DNA of 10,057 bases from CALRGE01 sp964365765 (GCA_964365765.1 CAYIRB010000041.1:1-10057); one strand, 5' to 3'; numbered from the stretch's first letter, positions 1 through 6,668 are shown. Numbers and translations: made by a program. The notes: a model not told the origin generated them from the sequence alone.

Positions 1-561
1 CTCAATGTCTTTGTAGTCCTTGTTTTCGGCTTGCAACCAAACATGATTGCCCTTTCTGCGGAACCTTTTTACGGTATTTTGTCCGTCAACCAGAGCCACG
101 ACAATATCGCCGTCGCGGGCTTTCATATATCGATTGGCAATCACAAAGTCACCCTCCAATATTCCGGAGTCAATCATGCTTAGGCCGGTAACACGAAGGG
201 CAAAACAGCCGTCCGGCTTTTTTAACATATCCGCGCCGACTTCAAAATAATCAATCACATGCTCTTCGGAAAAAACGGGACCACCCGCGGGGATGGTGCC
301 AAGTACCGGAATTCTGAACATATTGCCGGCCGCTTCCAGTTTTGCTTTGACGCTGTCCAAGAGTTTGATGCCGCGAGGGGTATCGTCTTTTTTGATATAG
401 CCTTTTTCATGCAAGGCTTTAATGTGTTTCAAAACGCTGTTATCGCTTCGCACGCCAAAATTCTCCCTCATTTCGCGGAGGGTGGGCGACGCGCCGTTGG
501 CCATTTGATACTTCTCGATAAAATTGAGCACCGCCTTTTGCTTATCAGTAATCATTTCCAT
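1..561 (-). CDS. lexA: LexA SOS repressor, C-terminal end cut by window edge
   Basis: This is the SOS-response repressor, which binds DNA as a dimer and cleaves itself when RecA filaments form. Numbering from the ATG at 561-559, residues about 5-67 are the winged helix-turn-helix (TDKQKAVLNFIEKY at 5-18, then the recognition region around SPTLREMRENFG at 25-36). The self-cleavage bond is Ala92-Gly93 in TIPAGGP. The catalytic pair is Ser128 (GLSMIDSGI) and Lys165 (NTVKRF). The reading frame stays open to base 1 (residue 187), so only the last short stretch of the S24 peptidase domain is missing. An upstream in-frame ATG at 588 lies inside the predicted -10 box, so 561 (or 555) is preferred; it also matches the usual family N-terminus. 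No Shine-Dalgarno is visible. Identification is firm; the exact start is not. Confidence 0.95.
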   Translation of the reverse strand, partial: MEMITDKQKAVLNFIEKYQMANGASPTLREMRENFGVRSDNSVLKHIKALHEKGYIKKDDTPRGIKLLDSVKAKLEAAGNMFRIPVLGTIPAGGPVFSEEHVIDYFEVGADMLKKPDGCFALRVTGLSMIDSGILEGDFVIANRYMKARDGDIVVALVDGQNTVKRFRRKGNHVWLQAENKDYKDIE

Positions 562-586
562 ATTTTTTTGGTAAGTGAACACGGCC

Positions 587-615
587 ATAGTAGGTGAGTG
601 ACGGCTCACCGTCAA
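587..615 (-). promoter_or_regulatory. lexA promoter with dyad operator in the spacer
   Basis: On the minus strand a TTGACG -35 box (615-610), exactly 17 bp of spacer and a TACTAT -10 box (592-587) precede lexA. The spacer overlaps a dyad with perfect 6-bp arms, GGTGAG and CTCACC (593-598 and 605-610 on the plus strand). A half-site-like copy recurs downstream: GGTGAGTGA at 593-601 and GGTAAGTGA at 570-578 on the plus strand. This is where a self-repressing LexA would bind, but the dyad does not match the E. coli or Bacillus SOS boxes, so its role is inferred from position and symmetry. Confidence 0.6.
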
Positions 616-626
616 GAACATTCGCA

Positions 627-655
627 TTGACGCTAGCCGCAAAAAGAGTTTCAAT
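627..655 (+). promoter_or_regulatory. Possible promoter of the small gene divergent from lexA
   Basis: TTGACG (627-632) and TTCAAT (650-655) are separated by 17 bp and would start transcription about 17 nt before the ATG at 679. That matches the short leaders of other genes here. The -10 box is weak (four of six consensus bases). Confidence 0.3.
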
Positions 656-678
656 CCACTCAATTATAAAATAAATCT

Positions 679-966
679 ATGGAAAGATCGGATGACGGAG
701 TGCCGGACGAAATGGATTTATCGAACCCCGATGTTTTTGCAAGCGCCGTGGGGGAACTCATCATGAAACTTAAAGAACACAGCGCGGTAAGCTTAACAGC
801 CGATCTTTTCAGGGCCTTAAGCGACGGCGCAAAAGTGAACGGCGGCGAACTCGGCAGATTTCTCTCTGTTTCTTTGGGGAAACCCGTCTTGATTTCCGAC
901 ACAAAGTCGGCCATATACATGTGCGAATTGCAAGACGTGGCACACCTGTTGGACAATAGCAGTTGA
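679..966 (+). CDS. Hypothetical protein, 95 aa, divergent from lexA
   Basis: I do not recognise this protein. It starts with a charged acidic stretch (MERSDDGVPDEMD). Amphipathic segments suggesting helices follow (around residues 20-37 and 41-52), and the end contains SLGKPVLISDTKSAIYMCELQDVAHLL. There is no signal peptide, membrane segment or cysteine cluster. Codon use looks like that of mutS and the reading is protein-like, which favours it over the overlapping minus-strand readings. A second possible start is the Met at 712. It is transcribed away from lexA across a short shared region, so LexA control is conceivable but not shown. It ends 73 bp before the toxin-antitoxin pair, which has its own promoter. 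Confidence 0.5.
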   Translation: MERSDDGVPDEMDLSNPDVFASAVGELIMKLKEHSAVSLTADLFRALSDGAKVNGGELGRFLSVSLGKPVLISDTKSAIYMCELQDVAHLLDNSS

Positions 967-983
967 CGGAACCGCACAAACTA

Positions 984-1041
984 TTGATTCCAAACAACCA
1001 ATATGCTACAATACTAATAATAGCACTATTTAAAGCACTAT
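984..1041 (+). promoter_or_regulatory. Promoter and operator-like repeats of the YefM-RelE-type operon
   Basis: TTGATT (984-989), 17 bp, TACAAT (1007-1012) form a good sigma-70-type promoter 27 bp before the antitoxin ATG. Just downstream are a dyad AATAG-CA-CTATT (1019-1030) and a direct repeat of AGCACTAT at 1022-1029 and 1034-1041, one helical turn apart. Such paired sites are typical targets for a self-repressing antitoxin or toxin-antitoxin complex. The binding role is inferred. Confidence 0.6.
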
Positions 1042-1297
1042 GAATAACACTATCACTGCAAACGATCTGAAGTTGGGCGGTGTTTCCGCACTTGAACCCA
1101 TTGTGACTCAAGGGCTGGAAGCCATAATCACCGTCCGTGGCAAAAGCACTTATGTAGTCTTGTCCAACAAAGAATATAGCCGCCTCCGTGAATGCGAACT
1201 CACTGTAGCGCTTAATGAGTCTGAAGCGGATGTGTCTGCGGGCCGCTATCACGAAGACTCTGTAGAGGATCACTTAAACCGTATCGCGAATGCCTAA
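1040..1297 (+). CDS. Type II antitoxin, Phd/YefM-like, 85 aa
   Basis: This is the probable antitoxin that neutralises the RelE-like toxin encoded next and represses the operon. The N-terminal half (residues about 1-52: TITANDLKLGGVSALEP, then GLEAIITVRGKSTYVVLSNKEYSRLRE) has the Phd/YefM pattern. In that family a short DNA-binding fold ends in a strand reading like V-L-S-x-x-E-Y. The C-terminal third is acidic and probably disordered until it binds toxin (ALNESEADVSAGRYHEDSVEDHL). It overlaps the toxin start by 8 bp, which suggests translational coupling. Direct and inverted repeats at the promoter fit autoregulation. The family call rests on pattern and context rather than on a diagnostic residue. 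Confidence 0.75.
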   Translation: MNNTITANDLKLGGVSALEPIVTQGLEAIITVRGKSTYVVLSNKEYSRLRECELTVALNESEADVSAGRYHEDSVEDHLNRIANA

Positions 1298-1562
1298 GTT
1301 GATTTTCACAGAAAGCTACGAGCGTCGTGCCGCAAAGTTTTTAAAAAAACATCCCGAGCTCAAAGACCAGTACGCCAAAACCTTAAAACTTTTAGCGCTA
1401 AACCCATCCCACCCATCTTTAAGATTACATAAACTCAAAGGCGTTTTGAAAAAGCTCCAGTCCGTTTCCATCAACATCAGCTACCGAATGGTTTTAGACT
1501 TCATCGTCAAAAAAGACCTCATCATTCCTGTGGACGTTGGAACTCACGACGAGATTTATTAA
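1290..1562 (+). CDS. Type II toxin, RelE/ParE superfamily (YafQ-like), 90 aa
   Basis: This is a probable RelE-fold toxin; relatives cut mRNA on the ribosome or, in the ParE branch, poison gyrase. The sequence has the expected small basic fold: a helical start (YERRAAKFLKKHPELKDQYAKTLKLLALNP, residues 10-39), then LHKLKG (46-51), then ISYRMVL (63-69) with Arg66. It ends GTHDEIY (84-90), with His86, Asp87 and Tyr90 resembling the C-terminal active-site end of RelE/YafQ toxins. Length is normal for the family. Its start lies inside the antitoxin gene with no ribosome site of its own, so it probably depends on antitoxin translation. The exact subfamily, and therefore the mRNA versus gyrase target, cannot be settled here. 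Confidence 0.8.
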   Translation: MPKLIFTESYERRAAKFLKKHPELKDQYAKTLKLLALNPSHPSLRLHKLKGVLKKLQSVSINISYRMVLDFIVKKDLIIPVDVGTHDEIY

Positions 1563-1608
1563 AAACCAATGAGCAGTCGGCACACACGACGGCAAAGACA
1601 AACGCATA

Positions 1609-1683
1609 TGGTGCCCTCGACAGGAATTGAACCTGTATCTACCCCTTAGGAGAGGGTCGTTCTATCCGTTGAACTACGAGGAC
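1609..1683 (-). tRNA. tRNA-Arg, anticodon CCU
   Basis: The minus strand folds into a complete 75-nt cloverleaf. The acceptor stem is GTCCTCG/CGAGGGC and the D stem GTTC/GAAC with GG in the loop. The anticodon stem is ACCCT/GGGGT, with loop CTCCTAA giving anticodon CCU for AGG codons. The variable loop has 4 nt, the T stem is ACAGG/CCTGT with loop TTCAATT, and the discriminator is A. CCA is encoded in the DNA at 1611-1609. The last anticodon-stem pair is a G-U wobble. Confidence 0.97.
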
Positions 1684-1685
1684 TA

Positions 1686-1710
1686 CGCATTAGGACTTCG
1701 TCCTAATGCG
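1686..1710. repeat. Perfect 11-bp hairpin filling the tRNA-Arg 5' leader
   Basis: The arms CGCATTAGGAC (1686-1696) and GTCCTAATGCG (1700-1710) pair perfectly around a 3-nt loop. The hairpin begins 2 nt outside the mature 5' end of the tRNA. No T tract follows on either strand, so it is not a normal intrinsic terminator. With the predicted tRNA promoter, transcription would begin at about 1708, so the hairpin would form nearly the whole leader of the precursor. Confidence 0.85.
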
Positions 1711-1714
1711 CTAC

Positions 1715-1743
1715 ACTATAAAGATTAAAGGTTCAAATATCAA
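1715..1743 (-). promoter_or_regulatory. tRNA-Arg promoter
   Basis: On the minus strand TTGATA (1743-1738), a 17-bp spacer and TATAGT (1720-1715) lie upstream of the tRNA. The predicted start at about 1708 is just before the leader hairpin. Confidence 0.6.
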
Positions 1744-1768
1744 TTCCGCTGTTCACAAAATTAATTTT

Positions 1769-1777
1769 TGTTATGAT
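1769..1777 (+). promoter_or_regulatory. Extended -10 promoter of mutS
   Basis: TG-T-TATGAT (1769-1777) is an extended -10 element 23 bp before the mutS ATG. No convincing -35 box sits at the right distance, as is usual when TGn is present. The predicted leader is about 16-17 nt without a Shine-Dalgarno sequence. Confidence 0.45.
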
Positions 1778-1800
1778 GTTCTTGATTCACCCCCGCGCGC

Positions 1801-4371
1801 ATGTCGAAATTGACTCCGATGATGGAACAGTACCGGGAAATTAAAACCGAATGTCGCGACGCGATTCTTTTTTTTCGATTGGGAGATTTTTATGAAATGT
1901 TCGGGCAGGACGCGCTGGAAGCCTCGAAAATCCTGGACATCACTTTAACGGCAAGGCAAAAGGATGATCCGGTACCGATGTGTGGCATTCCGTACCACGC
2001 GGCGGAAAACTACATCGCCAAACTTATCAAGGCGGGGCGGAAAGTCGCGATTTGCGAACAGATTTCCGACCCCTCGCTTCCGGGAATCGTCAAAAGAAAG
2101 ATTGTAAAAGTCATCACTCCGGGCACCACCATAAGCGAGCAAATTCTGCAGAGCAAAACCAATCGTTATATTCTCTCGATTTACGCGAAAAAAGACTATT
2201 TCGGAATAGCCTTCGCGGACATGAGTACGGGCGAATTTCAAGCCGGTGAATTGAGCGGAATCGAAGCTCTAAAAAATGAAATCTCAAGGTTAAATCCGGC
2301 GGAAATCGTTCTCGAAAGAAACCAGTACGACGACCCTTCCGTCAGAACCTTGATCATTTCAGTCTCGCAAGCCGTAATTTCAAACGTTCAAATTTACGAG
2401 GACTCCGGTCAATTTTTGCGGGACTCCTTAAAAGTTAAAAGTCTGGAGGGATTTGGAATCGCGTCATGGCCATTCGCGATCGAAGCCTCCGCGATACTCA
2501 TGAAATATTTGACGGACACGCAAAAAGACGAAATCAAGCACATGGACGGAATTACGGCCTACCACAGGTTAAATTGGATGTACTTGGACGAAAATACAAT
2601 TCGCAATCTGGAGCTTTTCGGCACCATGCGTGAAAAAGAAGAAGAAGGCAGCCTGCTCAAAGTAATCGACAACACGATTTCACCGGCGGGCGGCCGACTT
2701 CTGAAAAAATGGCTGCTTAGACCCTTGATACATAAACAGGCGATTGTTGAAAGACATGAAGCGGTTGAAAACTTGATCGCGGACGACGACTCGCGAAACG
2801 CTCTGAAAGATTCGGTTTTGAATATCGCCGACATGGAAAGGCTTCTGGCGCGCTTAAGTTCAAGTTCGGGTAACGCGCGCGACCTTCTTTCATTGGGGAA
2901 TTCCCTCAAGCATATTCCAAAACTCAAGGAAATTTTACTCAAAATGAAATCGCCGCTTTTGCTTTCCCTCGCCCATGATTTACTTGTGCTCGATAAGCTC
3001 GCGGACAGCGTTGCGAGTTCAATCAAAGACGACGCGCCGGTCAGAATCACGGAAGGTGACATAATCGCGGACGGCCGTAACGCCGAGCTCGACGAACTGC
3101 GCGGGCTGATGCGTGACGGCAAAAGCGCACTCAAAGACATCGAAAGGAAGGAAATCGAAAACACGAAAATAAATTCACTGAAAGTGTCCTACAACCGCGT
3201 TTTCGGCTACTACATAGAAGTCAGTCGCGTAAATTTGGACAAAGTTCCGGAGCGCTATATTCGCAAGCAAACATTGGCGAACGCGGAACGTTTCATCACT
3301 CCGGAGCTGAAAGAATACGAGGAAAAAGTCCTCACGGCGGAGGAAAAATCCTTCACCTTGGAGTATGAAATTTTTCAGGAAATCCGCTCGCAAGTCCTCG
3401 ACTATATAAAAGAAATTAAACGGAACGCGCAATTGATAGCCGAGGTTGACGCGCTAATGTCCTTCGCTTTCACCGCGATTAAAAGAAACTATGTCAGGCC
3501 GGTTTTGACCGACGATAAAATCATGCGAATTAAAGAGGGGAGGCATCCCGTCGTGGAATCCATCACTCGCGAAGCGAGTATTGTTTCCTTCATTCCGAAC
3601 GACGCGAATTTCAAGACCGGCGAAACGGAACTCAAGCTGATCACCGGCCCGAACATGAGCGGAAAATCCACTTATCTGCGTCAGGTCGCGCTCATCGCGC
3701 TACTCAACCAAATCGGTTCTTTCGTACCAGCGAAGGAGGCGGCTTTGCCGATCTTCGATCGCATTTTTACAAGGGTCGGCGCGAGCGACAACTTGGTTCG
3801 CGGTCAATCAACTTTCATGGTTGAAATGCAGGAGGCGGCTTATATTTTGAATCACGCGAGCACGAAAAGTCTTATAATTCTCGACGAAATCGGCCGCGGC
3901 ACAAGCACATACGACGGTTTGAGCATCGCTTGGTCCATTCTTGAATATCTTCACGACAAAATCGGCGCTTTCACGCTTTTCGCGACTCATTATCACGAAC
4001 TCATTAACGTCGCCCAAAATCTTCCAAAAGCCAAAAACTACTCAATCGACGTGAAAGAAACTTCGAAAGGCGTACTGTTTTTACATAAAATCATTGAAGG
4101 CGGAATCGACAAAAGTTACGGCATAGAAGTCGCGCGTCTTGCCGGTGTGCCGACCGCAATCGTCGAAAGATCTTCGCAAATTTTGACCGATCTCGAATCT
4201 GAGAAAATCCAATCGCAAGCAATAAAAACCCCCGAAAACCAGATGGGCCTTTTTACGCGCACTTACGTCGCCGAAAGACATCCCGCCTTGGAAAAATTGA
4301 AAGGAATTGATATAAATGAACTGACGCCACTTGACGCGCTCATCGCACTGAGCGAGCTCAAAAAATTATGA
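1801..4371 (+). CDS. mutS: DNA mismatch repair protein MutS, full length (856 aa)
   Basis: MutS is the mismatch-sensing ATPase that starts postreplicative mismatch repair with MutL. The mismatch-reading Phe-X-Glu motif is Phe30-Tyr31-Glu32 in the N-terminal domain (about 1-115). Connector, core and clamp domains follow (about 125-540). The ABC-type ATPase has Walker A GPNMSGKST (616-624), Walker B LIILDE (691-696) followed by IGRGTS, and ATHYHEL at 728-734. QMGLF (814-818) fits a beta-sliding-clamp binding peptide of the QxxLF type. Length is normal for bacterial MutS1, and no catalytic residue is missing. The ATG at 1801 gives the family N-terminus (MSKLTPMMEQY). Its stop overlaps the next gene in ATGA, so the two are probably co-transcribed. 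Confidence 0.98.
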   Translation: MSKLTPMMEQYREIKTECRDAILFFRLGDFYEMFGQDALEASKILDITLTARQKDDPVPMCGIPYHAAENYIAKLIKAGRKVAICEQISDPSLPGIVKRKIVKVITPGTTISEQILQSKTNRYILSIYAKKDYFGIAFADMSTGEFQAGELSGIEALKNEISRLNPAEIVLERNQYDDPSVRTLIISVSQAVISNVQIYEDSGQFLRDSLKVKSLEGFGIASWPFAIEASAILMKYLTDTQKDEIKHMDGITAYHRLNWMYLDENTIRNLELFGTMREKEEEGSLLKVIDNTISPAGGRLLKKWLLRPLIHKQAIVERHEAVENLIADDDSRNALKDSVLNIADMERLLARLSSSSGNARDLLSLGNSLKHIPKLKEILLKMKSPLLLSLAHDLLVLDKLADSVASSIKDDAPVRITEGDIIADGRNAELDELRGLMRDGKSALKDIERKEIENTKINSLKVSYNRVFGYYIEVSRVNLDKVPERYIRKQTLANAERFITPELKEYEEKVLTAEEKSFTLEYEIFQEIRSQVLDYIKEIKRNAQLIAEVDALMSFAFTAIKRNYVRPVLTDDKIMRIKEGRHPVVESITREASIVSFIPNDANFKTGETELKLITGPNMSGKSTYLRQVALIALLNQIGSFVPAKEAALPIFDRIFTRVGASDNLVRGQSTFMVEMQEAAYILNHASTKSLIILDEIGRGTSTYDGLSIAWSILEYLHDKIGAFTLFATHYHELINVAQNLPKAKNYSIDVKETSKGVLFLHKIIEGGIDKSYGIEVARLAGVPTAIVERSSQILTDLESEKIQSQAIKTPENQMGLFTRTYVAERHPALEKLKGIDINELTPLDALIALSELKKL

Positions 4372-5222
4372 AATTCAATTCCAAAGAGCAAGAGACCGCC
4401 TATCATCGGGCGATGAAACATCCTTTTAAAGCCGTCGCGTTCGACGTGGACGGAACTCTCACAAAACTCGCCAAGACGCATATCCCTCATAAATTATCCG
4501 AAAAACTCGGCGCACTCATCGGAAAAGTCCCTTTCATAATTTGCAGCGGCCGCGACATCGACCATATAAAACTCAAAGTCAGCGCGATTTGCGCCTATCG
4601 CAAGGGAGCGAAAACCGGACGGGAAAAATACTTCGTAATCTGCGAAAACGGCGGCTCCGGCTATGTTTACAATTGCAAAACTTCAAAATACAAACAAATT
4701 TTTGAAGTCCCGTGGCCGGACAATATAATCACCCTCGACGAATTATCTCATCTGTTGGAGAAAAAAATGCCGTGGAAAATTATCACCCTGCCGCGCGCCC
4801 ACAGCATTGTGCTTCACTTCCCGGCCTTTTTTTACATTGTCCCGATCCTCATTCGCCACCTTTCCGCGCTGCTCGCGCTCTCGCTCCGCCGAATCCTCAA
4901 AAAAGAAGGTCTCGACAATTATTTTAACGTGGAAGACTCCGGCATCGGCGCGATTATCATTCCCAAACAAAGCGGAAAAGGGAAAGCGATTAAAATACTC
5001 TCAACCCTGCTCAAAATTCCCCTTCGCGATTTTCTTGTTGTGGGCGACATGCCGGAACCGGGGAAAAACGACTGCGAATTCCTTTCCGGCAAATACGGCA
5101 CCGCCTTCACCGTCGGCAAACAAACTCACAATGTTTTCCCGCTTCCCGTTTACAACGAGCATGGCAAAAAACTCAGCGGCCCCGAGGGGACTTATTGCTT
5201 GCTGAAAAACATTGTGATATAA
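4368..5222 (+). CDS. HAD-superfamily phosphatase, Cof/IIB-like, 284 aa
   Basis: This is a probable soluble phosphatase acting on a small phosphorylated metabolite, perhaps a sugar phosphate. HAD motif I is DVDGT (26-30), with the predicted nucleophile Asp26 and acid/base Asp28. Motif II is the Ser of CSGRD (59-63), followed by ICENGG (91-96), which is typical of the Cof/IIB branch. A cap domain fills the middle. Motif III lysine is within SGKGK (202-206), and motif IV runs from GD (226-227) to ND (234-235). The hydrophobic stretch near 150-172 probably belongs to the cap rather than a membrane helix, since it is broken by charged and His residues. It overlaps mutS by 4 bp. The substrate is unknown, and a direct role in mismatch repair is not implied. 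Confidence 0.85.
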   Translation: MKFNSKEQETAYHRAMKHPFKAVAFDVDGTLTKLAKTHIPHKLSEKLGALIGKVPFIICSGRDIDHIKLKVSAICAYRKGAKTGREKYFVICENGGSGYVYNCKTSKYKQIFEVPWPDNIITLDELSHLLEKKMPWKIITLPRAHSIVLHFPAFFYIVPILIRHLSALLALSLRRILKKEGLDNYFNVEDSGIGAIIIPKQSGKGKAIKILSTLLKIPLRDFLVVGDMPEPGKNDCEFLSGKYGTAFTVGKQTHNVFPLPVYNEHGKKLSGPEGTYCLLKNIVI

Positions 5223-5223
5223 T
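5195..5223 (+). promoter_or_regulatory. Promoter of the AbrB/PIN toxin-antitoxin pair
   Basis: TTGCTT (5195-5200), 17 bp and a perfect TATAAT (5218-5223) sit at the end of the phosphatase gene, 31 bp before the antitoxin ATG. The -35 box is weak, the -10 box excellent. Confidence 0.5.
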
Positions 5224-5254
5224 TAGTACGACTTTCTAACTAAAAGTAAGAATT

Positions 5255-5500
5255 ATGGAAACAACAACATTAAGAAGCAAGGGGCAAATTACCATACCGG
5301 TCGAAATGCGGAAAAGCATTGGAATGGAGGAAGATGATTTGATTACCATCTCGACTTGGAGTGATAAAGCGATAATAATTTTCCCTCAAAAATTGAAAAC
5401 CGCCGAGCTGCTGCGGAAATCAGCTAAAATGGCTAAAGATAAAGGTATAAGCTTGGAAGATTTACTTATGGAGCTTGATGAAATCAGACACAATTCATGA
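5255..5500 (+). CDS. AbrB/MazE-type antitoxin (VapB-like), 81 aa
   Basis: This is the probable antitoxin of a VapBC-type pair and repressor of its operon. Residues 1-45 form a SpoVT/AbrB swapped-hairpin DNA-binding domain: TTLRSKGQITIPVEMRKSIGMEEDD, then LITISTWSDKAIIIFP. RSKGQITIP is the most recognisable block. The C-terminal 30 residues are charged and helical (AKMAKDKGISLEDLLMELDEIRHN), as expected for the part that embraces the PIN toxin. It overlaps the toxin gene in ATGA, indicating coupled translation. Base use is more AT-rich than in mutS, which suggests the pair arrived separately. Confidence 0.85.
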   Translation: METTTLRSKGQITIPVEMRKSIGMEEDDLITISTWSDKAIIIFPQKLKTAELLRKSAKMAKDKGISLEDLLMELDEIRHNS

Positions 5501-5931
5501 AAGTATTTTTCGACAGCAGTGTGGTTATAGCGGCATTGTTTTCCGACACAGGTGCTTCCGGAACGATAATCACATTTTGTGAGCCAAAATTGATCGAAGG
5601 TTTTATTTCGGATGGAGTAGTTGATGAAATAAAAGCGGTTTTGAAGAGAAGATTTCCCGAAGCAACCGATCTTTTCAATGAATTCCTGAAGATTTCAAAA
5701 TTAAAGATTATTACAGTGAAACCTAAATCCAGAATTACAGCGGCAAAAAAATGGATTAAAGACCCTAACGACGCGAAAATATTGGCCGCCGCCAAACAAA
5801 TCGGAGTGGATTATCTTTTAACACTTGATATAAAACATTTCATTCGTGATGCAAATGTTGCAAAAGTAACCGGTTTAAACATTCTTACTCCGGGTGATTT
5901 TTTAAATACGGTGTTCCGCGCCATGATTTAA
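5497..5931 (+). CDS. PIN-domain ribonuclease toxin (VapC-like), 144 aa
   Basis: This is a probable RNA-cutting toxin. PIN nucleases bind metal through clustered acidic residues. Candidates here are Asp6 (VFFDSSVV), Glu44 (VVDEIKAVL), Asp92 (DPNDAKILAAA) and Asp111 (YLLTLDIKHF), spaced as expected for the fold and in the right order. Length fits the branch often annotated as 'putative toxin component, PIN family'. It is translated from inside the end of the antitoxin gene. It is the last gene before the cassette array, with about 100 bp between its stop and the attI-like site. The RNA target cannot be read from sequence. Confidence 0.87.
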   Translation: MKVFFDSSVVIAALFSDTGASGTIITFCEPKLIEGFISDGVVDEIKAVLKRRFPEATDLFNEFLKISKLKIITVKPKSRITAAKKWIKDPNDAKILAAAKQIGVDYLLTLDIKHFIRDANVAKVTGLNILTPGDFLNTVFRAMI

Positions 5932-6017
5932 AGCGGACTCGTGATTTCCCGAATCATCATTTTCAAAACGCATGCATCTTTCAATTCCACCTAAACCTCA
6001 TGATCCTGCTTGCTATA

Positions 6018-6050
6018 CGAAATGATTTCGCATATAAACTAGTTATATGC
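6018..6050 (+). other. attI-like simple recombination site at the head of the cassette array
   Basis: Inverted boxes GCATATAA (6030-6037) and TTATATGC (6043-6050) are separated by ACTAG, so the right box reads G-TTATATGC with the predicted exchange point between 6042 and 6043. This copies the inverted L and R box layout of a known attI. The right box is a perfect 9/9 complement of the 5' box of the first attC (GCATATAAC at 6538-6546), as expected for the two ends of one cassette. A second dyad, CGAAAT-G-ATTTCG (6018-6030), abuts it. No integrase gene lies beside it. It could instead be the scar of an older attC or a secondary insertion site. Confidence 0.6.
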
Positions 6051-6073
6051 CATTGAATTCGCCGCACAATCCA

Positions 6074-6102
6074 TTGACTTTTTGTCAAAACTTTGATTTA
6101 AT
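6074..6102 (+). promoter_or_regulatory. Promoter of the first cassette gene
   Basis: TTGACT (6074-6079), 17 bp and TTTAAT (6097-6102) lie 28 bp before the ATG. The -35 box is part of a dyad TTGAC-TTTTT-GTCAA (6074-6088) that might bind a regulator. The promoter is inside the cassette and would travel with it. Confidence 0.5.
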
Positions 6103-6130
6103 CCATTCCTTATTCATTTAATCACACACT

Positions 6131-6517
6131 ATGTCAGATACATACGACGAAAAACCAACCCTCCTAGCTTACAGTGAAGAGCCTCTAAGTGTGGGTGCCG
6201 GTGGCGGCATGTTTGGATATGGAGGAGTTGCAGTACACCAACCAGTAGAAGGCGATCCTGGAAGACTTAGCATGTATCCAGAAAAAGAACCTGGCACTCT
6301 TGGGGTTAGTTTTTCTTACAGTGATACTGCAAGAATCACTGTTGATGGCCTAAGGAAATGGATAAATTTTAATCTCGCTGATGTTCCAAAAGGAAGACAG
6401 GACATTAGAGAAACAGGAAAGCTACGAGTAGAACTTTTTGATACCGAGCAATTAAATGCTTTTATAAAAGACAATCGAGAGTTCTTTAATAGGCTAGGAT
6501 TAAAATTTATCCAATAA
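6131..6517 (+). CDS. Unknown 128-aa cassette protein
   Basis: I do not recognise this protein. The first 50 residues are Gly-, Pro- and Tyr-rich (VGAGGGMFGYGGVAVHQP at 21-38) and probably flexible. From about 56 the sequence looks folded: LGVSFSYSDTARITVDGLRKWINFNL, then TGKLRVELFDTEQLNAFIKDNREFFNRLGLKFI, an alternation suggesting strands and one long helix. There is no signal peptide or membrane segment, no cysteine, and no catalytic motif I can name. The start is set by the promoter 28 bp upstream; no Shine-Dalgarno is present. The stop lies 20 bp before the first attC, the normal position for an integron cassette gene. Unknown small soluble proteins are common cassette cargo. Confidence 0.75.
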   Translation: MSDTYDEKPTLLAYSEEPLSVGAGGGMFGYGGVAVHQPVEGDPGRLSMYPEKEPGTLGVSFSYSDTARITVDGLRKWINFNLADVPKGRQDIRETGKLRVELFDTEQLNAFIKDNREFFNRLGLKFIQ

Positions 6518-6537
6518 TTTAGGCGGCGAATTCAACA

Positions 6538-6668
6538 GCATATAACAGAGAATAGGCGGTTTCGTTCAGTCGCTTCACTCCTTCACTACACCCATATTTG
6601 CTGGCGTTTAGCCCCTTCGGGGCATATTATAACGCCAGCAAACATCGCCTATTCTCGGACGTTGTGCG
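6538..6668 (+). other. attC site A, complete
   Basis: The 5' box ends in AAC (6544-6546), followed by A and the stem arm GAGAATAGGCG (6548-6558). The 3' arm CGCCTATTCTC (6646-6656) is its perfect complement, followed by GGAC and the box GTTGTGC (6661-6667). The middle holds a second perfect 12-bp stem, TTTGCTGGCGTT (6597-6608) with AACGCCAGCAAA (6631-6642), and an apical GCCCC-TTC-GGGGC hairpin. The length of 131 bp is in the attC range. The lopsided 1-nt versus 4-nt gap between box and stem recurs in all three sites and matches the unpaired spacer of attC hairpins. Confidence 0.85.

Noticed and set aside
47..597. Two plus-strand reading frames (47-250 and 259-597)
   Set aside because: They are antisense to lexA, whose minus-strand frame has the cleavage site, the Ser/Lys pair and the helix-turn-helix in order.
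809..1273. 154-aa minus-strand reading frame
   Set aside because: It lies across the unknown gene, the antitoxin promoter and the antitoxin; its composition is not protein-like and the plus-strand genes explain the region.
2559..3164. 201-aa minus-strand reading frame inside mutS
   Set aside because: It is Ser/Leu-rich antisense of an intact mutS; long mirror frames are expected from its codon bias.
4807..5205. 132-aa plus-strand frame inside the phosphatase gene
   Set aside because: It is a shifted frame of the HAD gene, whose four motifs are all intact in the chosen frame.
5942..5956. TGATT/AATCA hairpin after the PIN toxin as a terminator
   Set aside because: Only 5 bp, AT-rich, with a poor T run; too weak to call.
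1..6042. Idea that LexA here controls the integron integrase
   Set aside because: SOS control of intI is known elsewhere, but no integrase or LexA-type dyad is seen at the array head, so the closeness of lexA may be chance.
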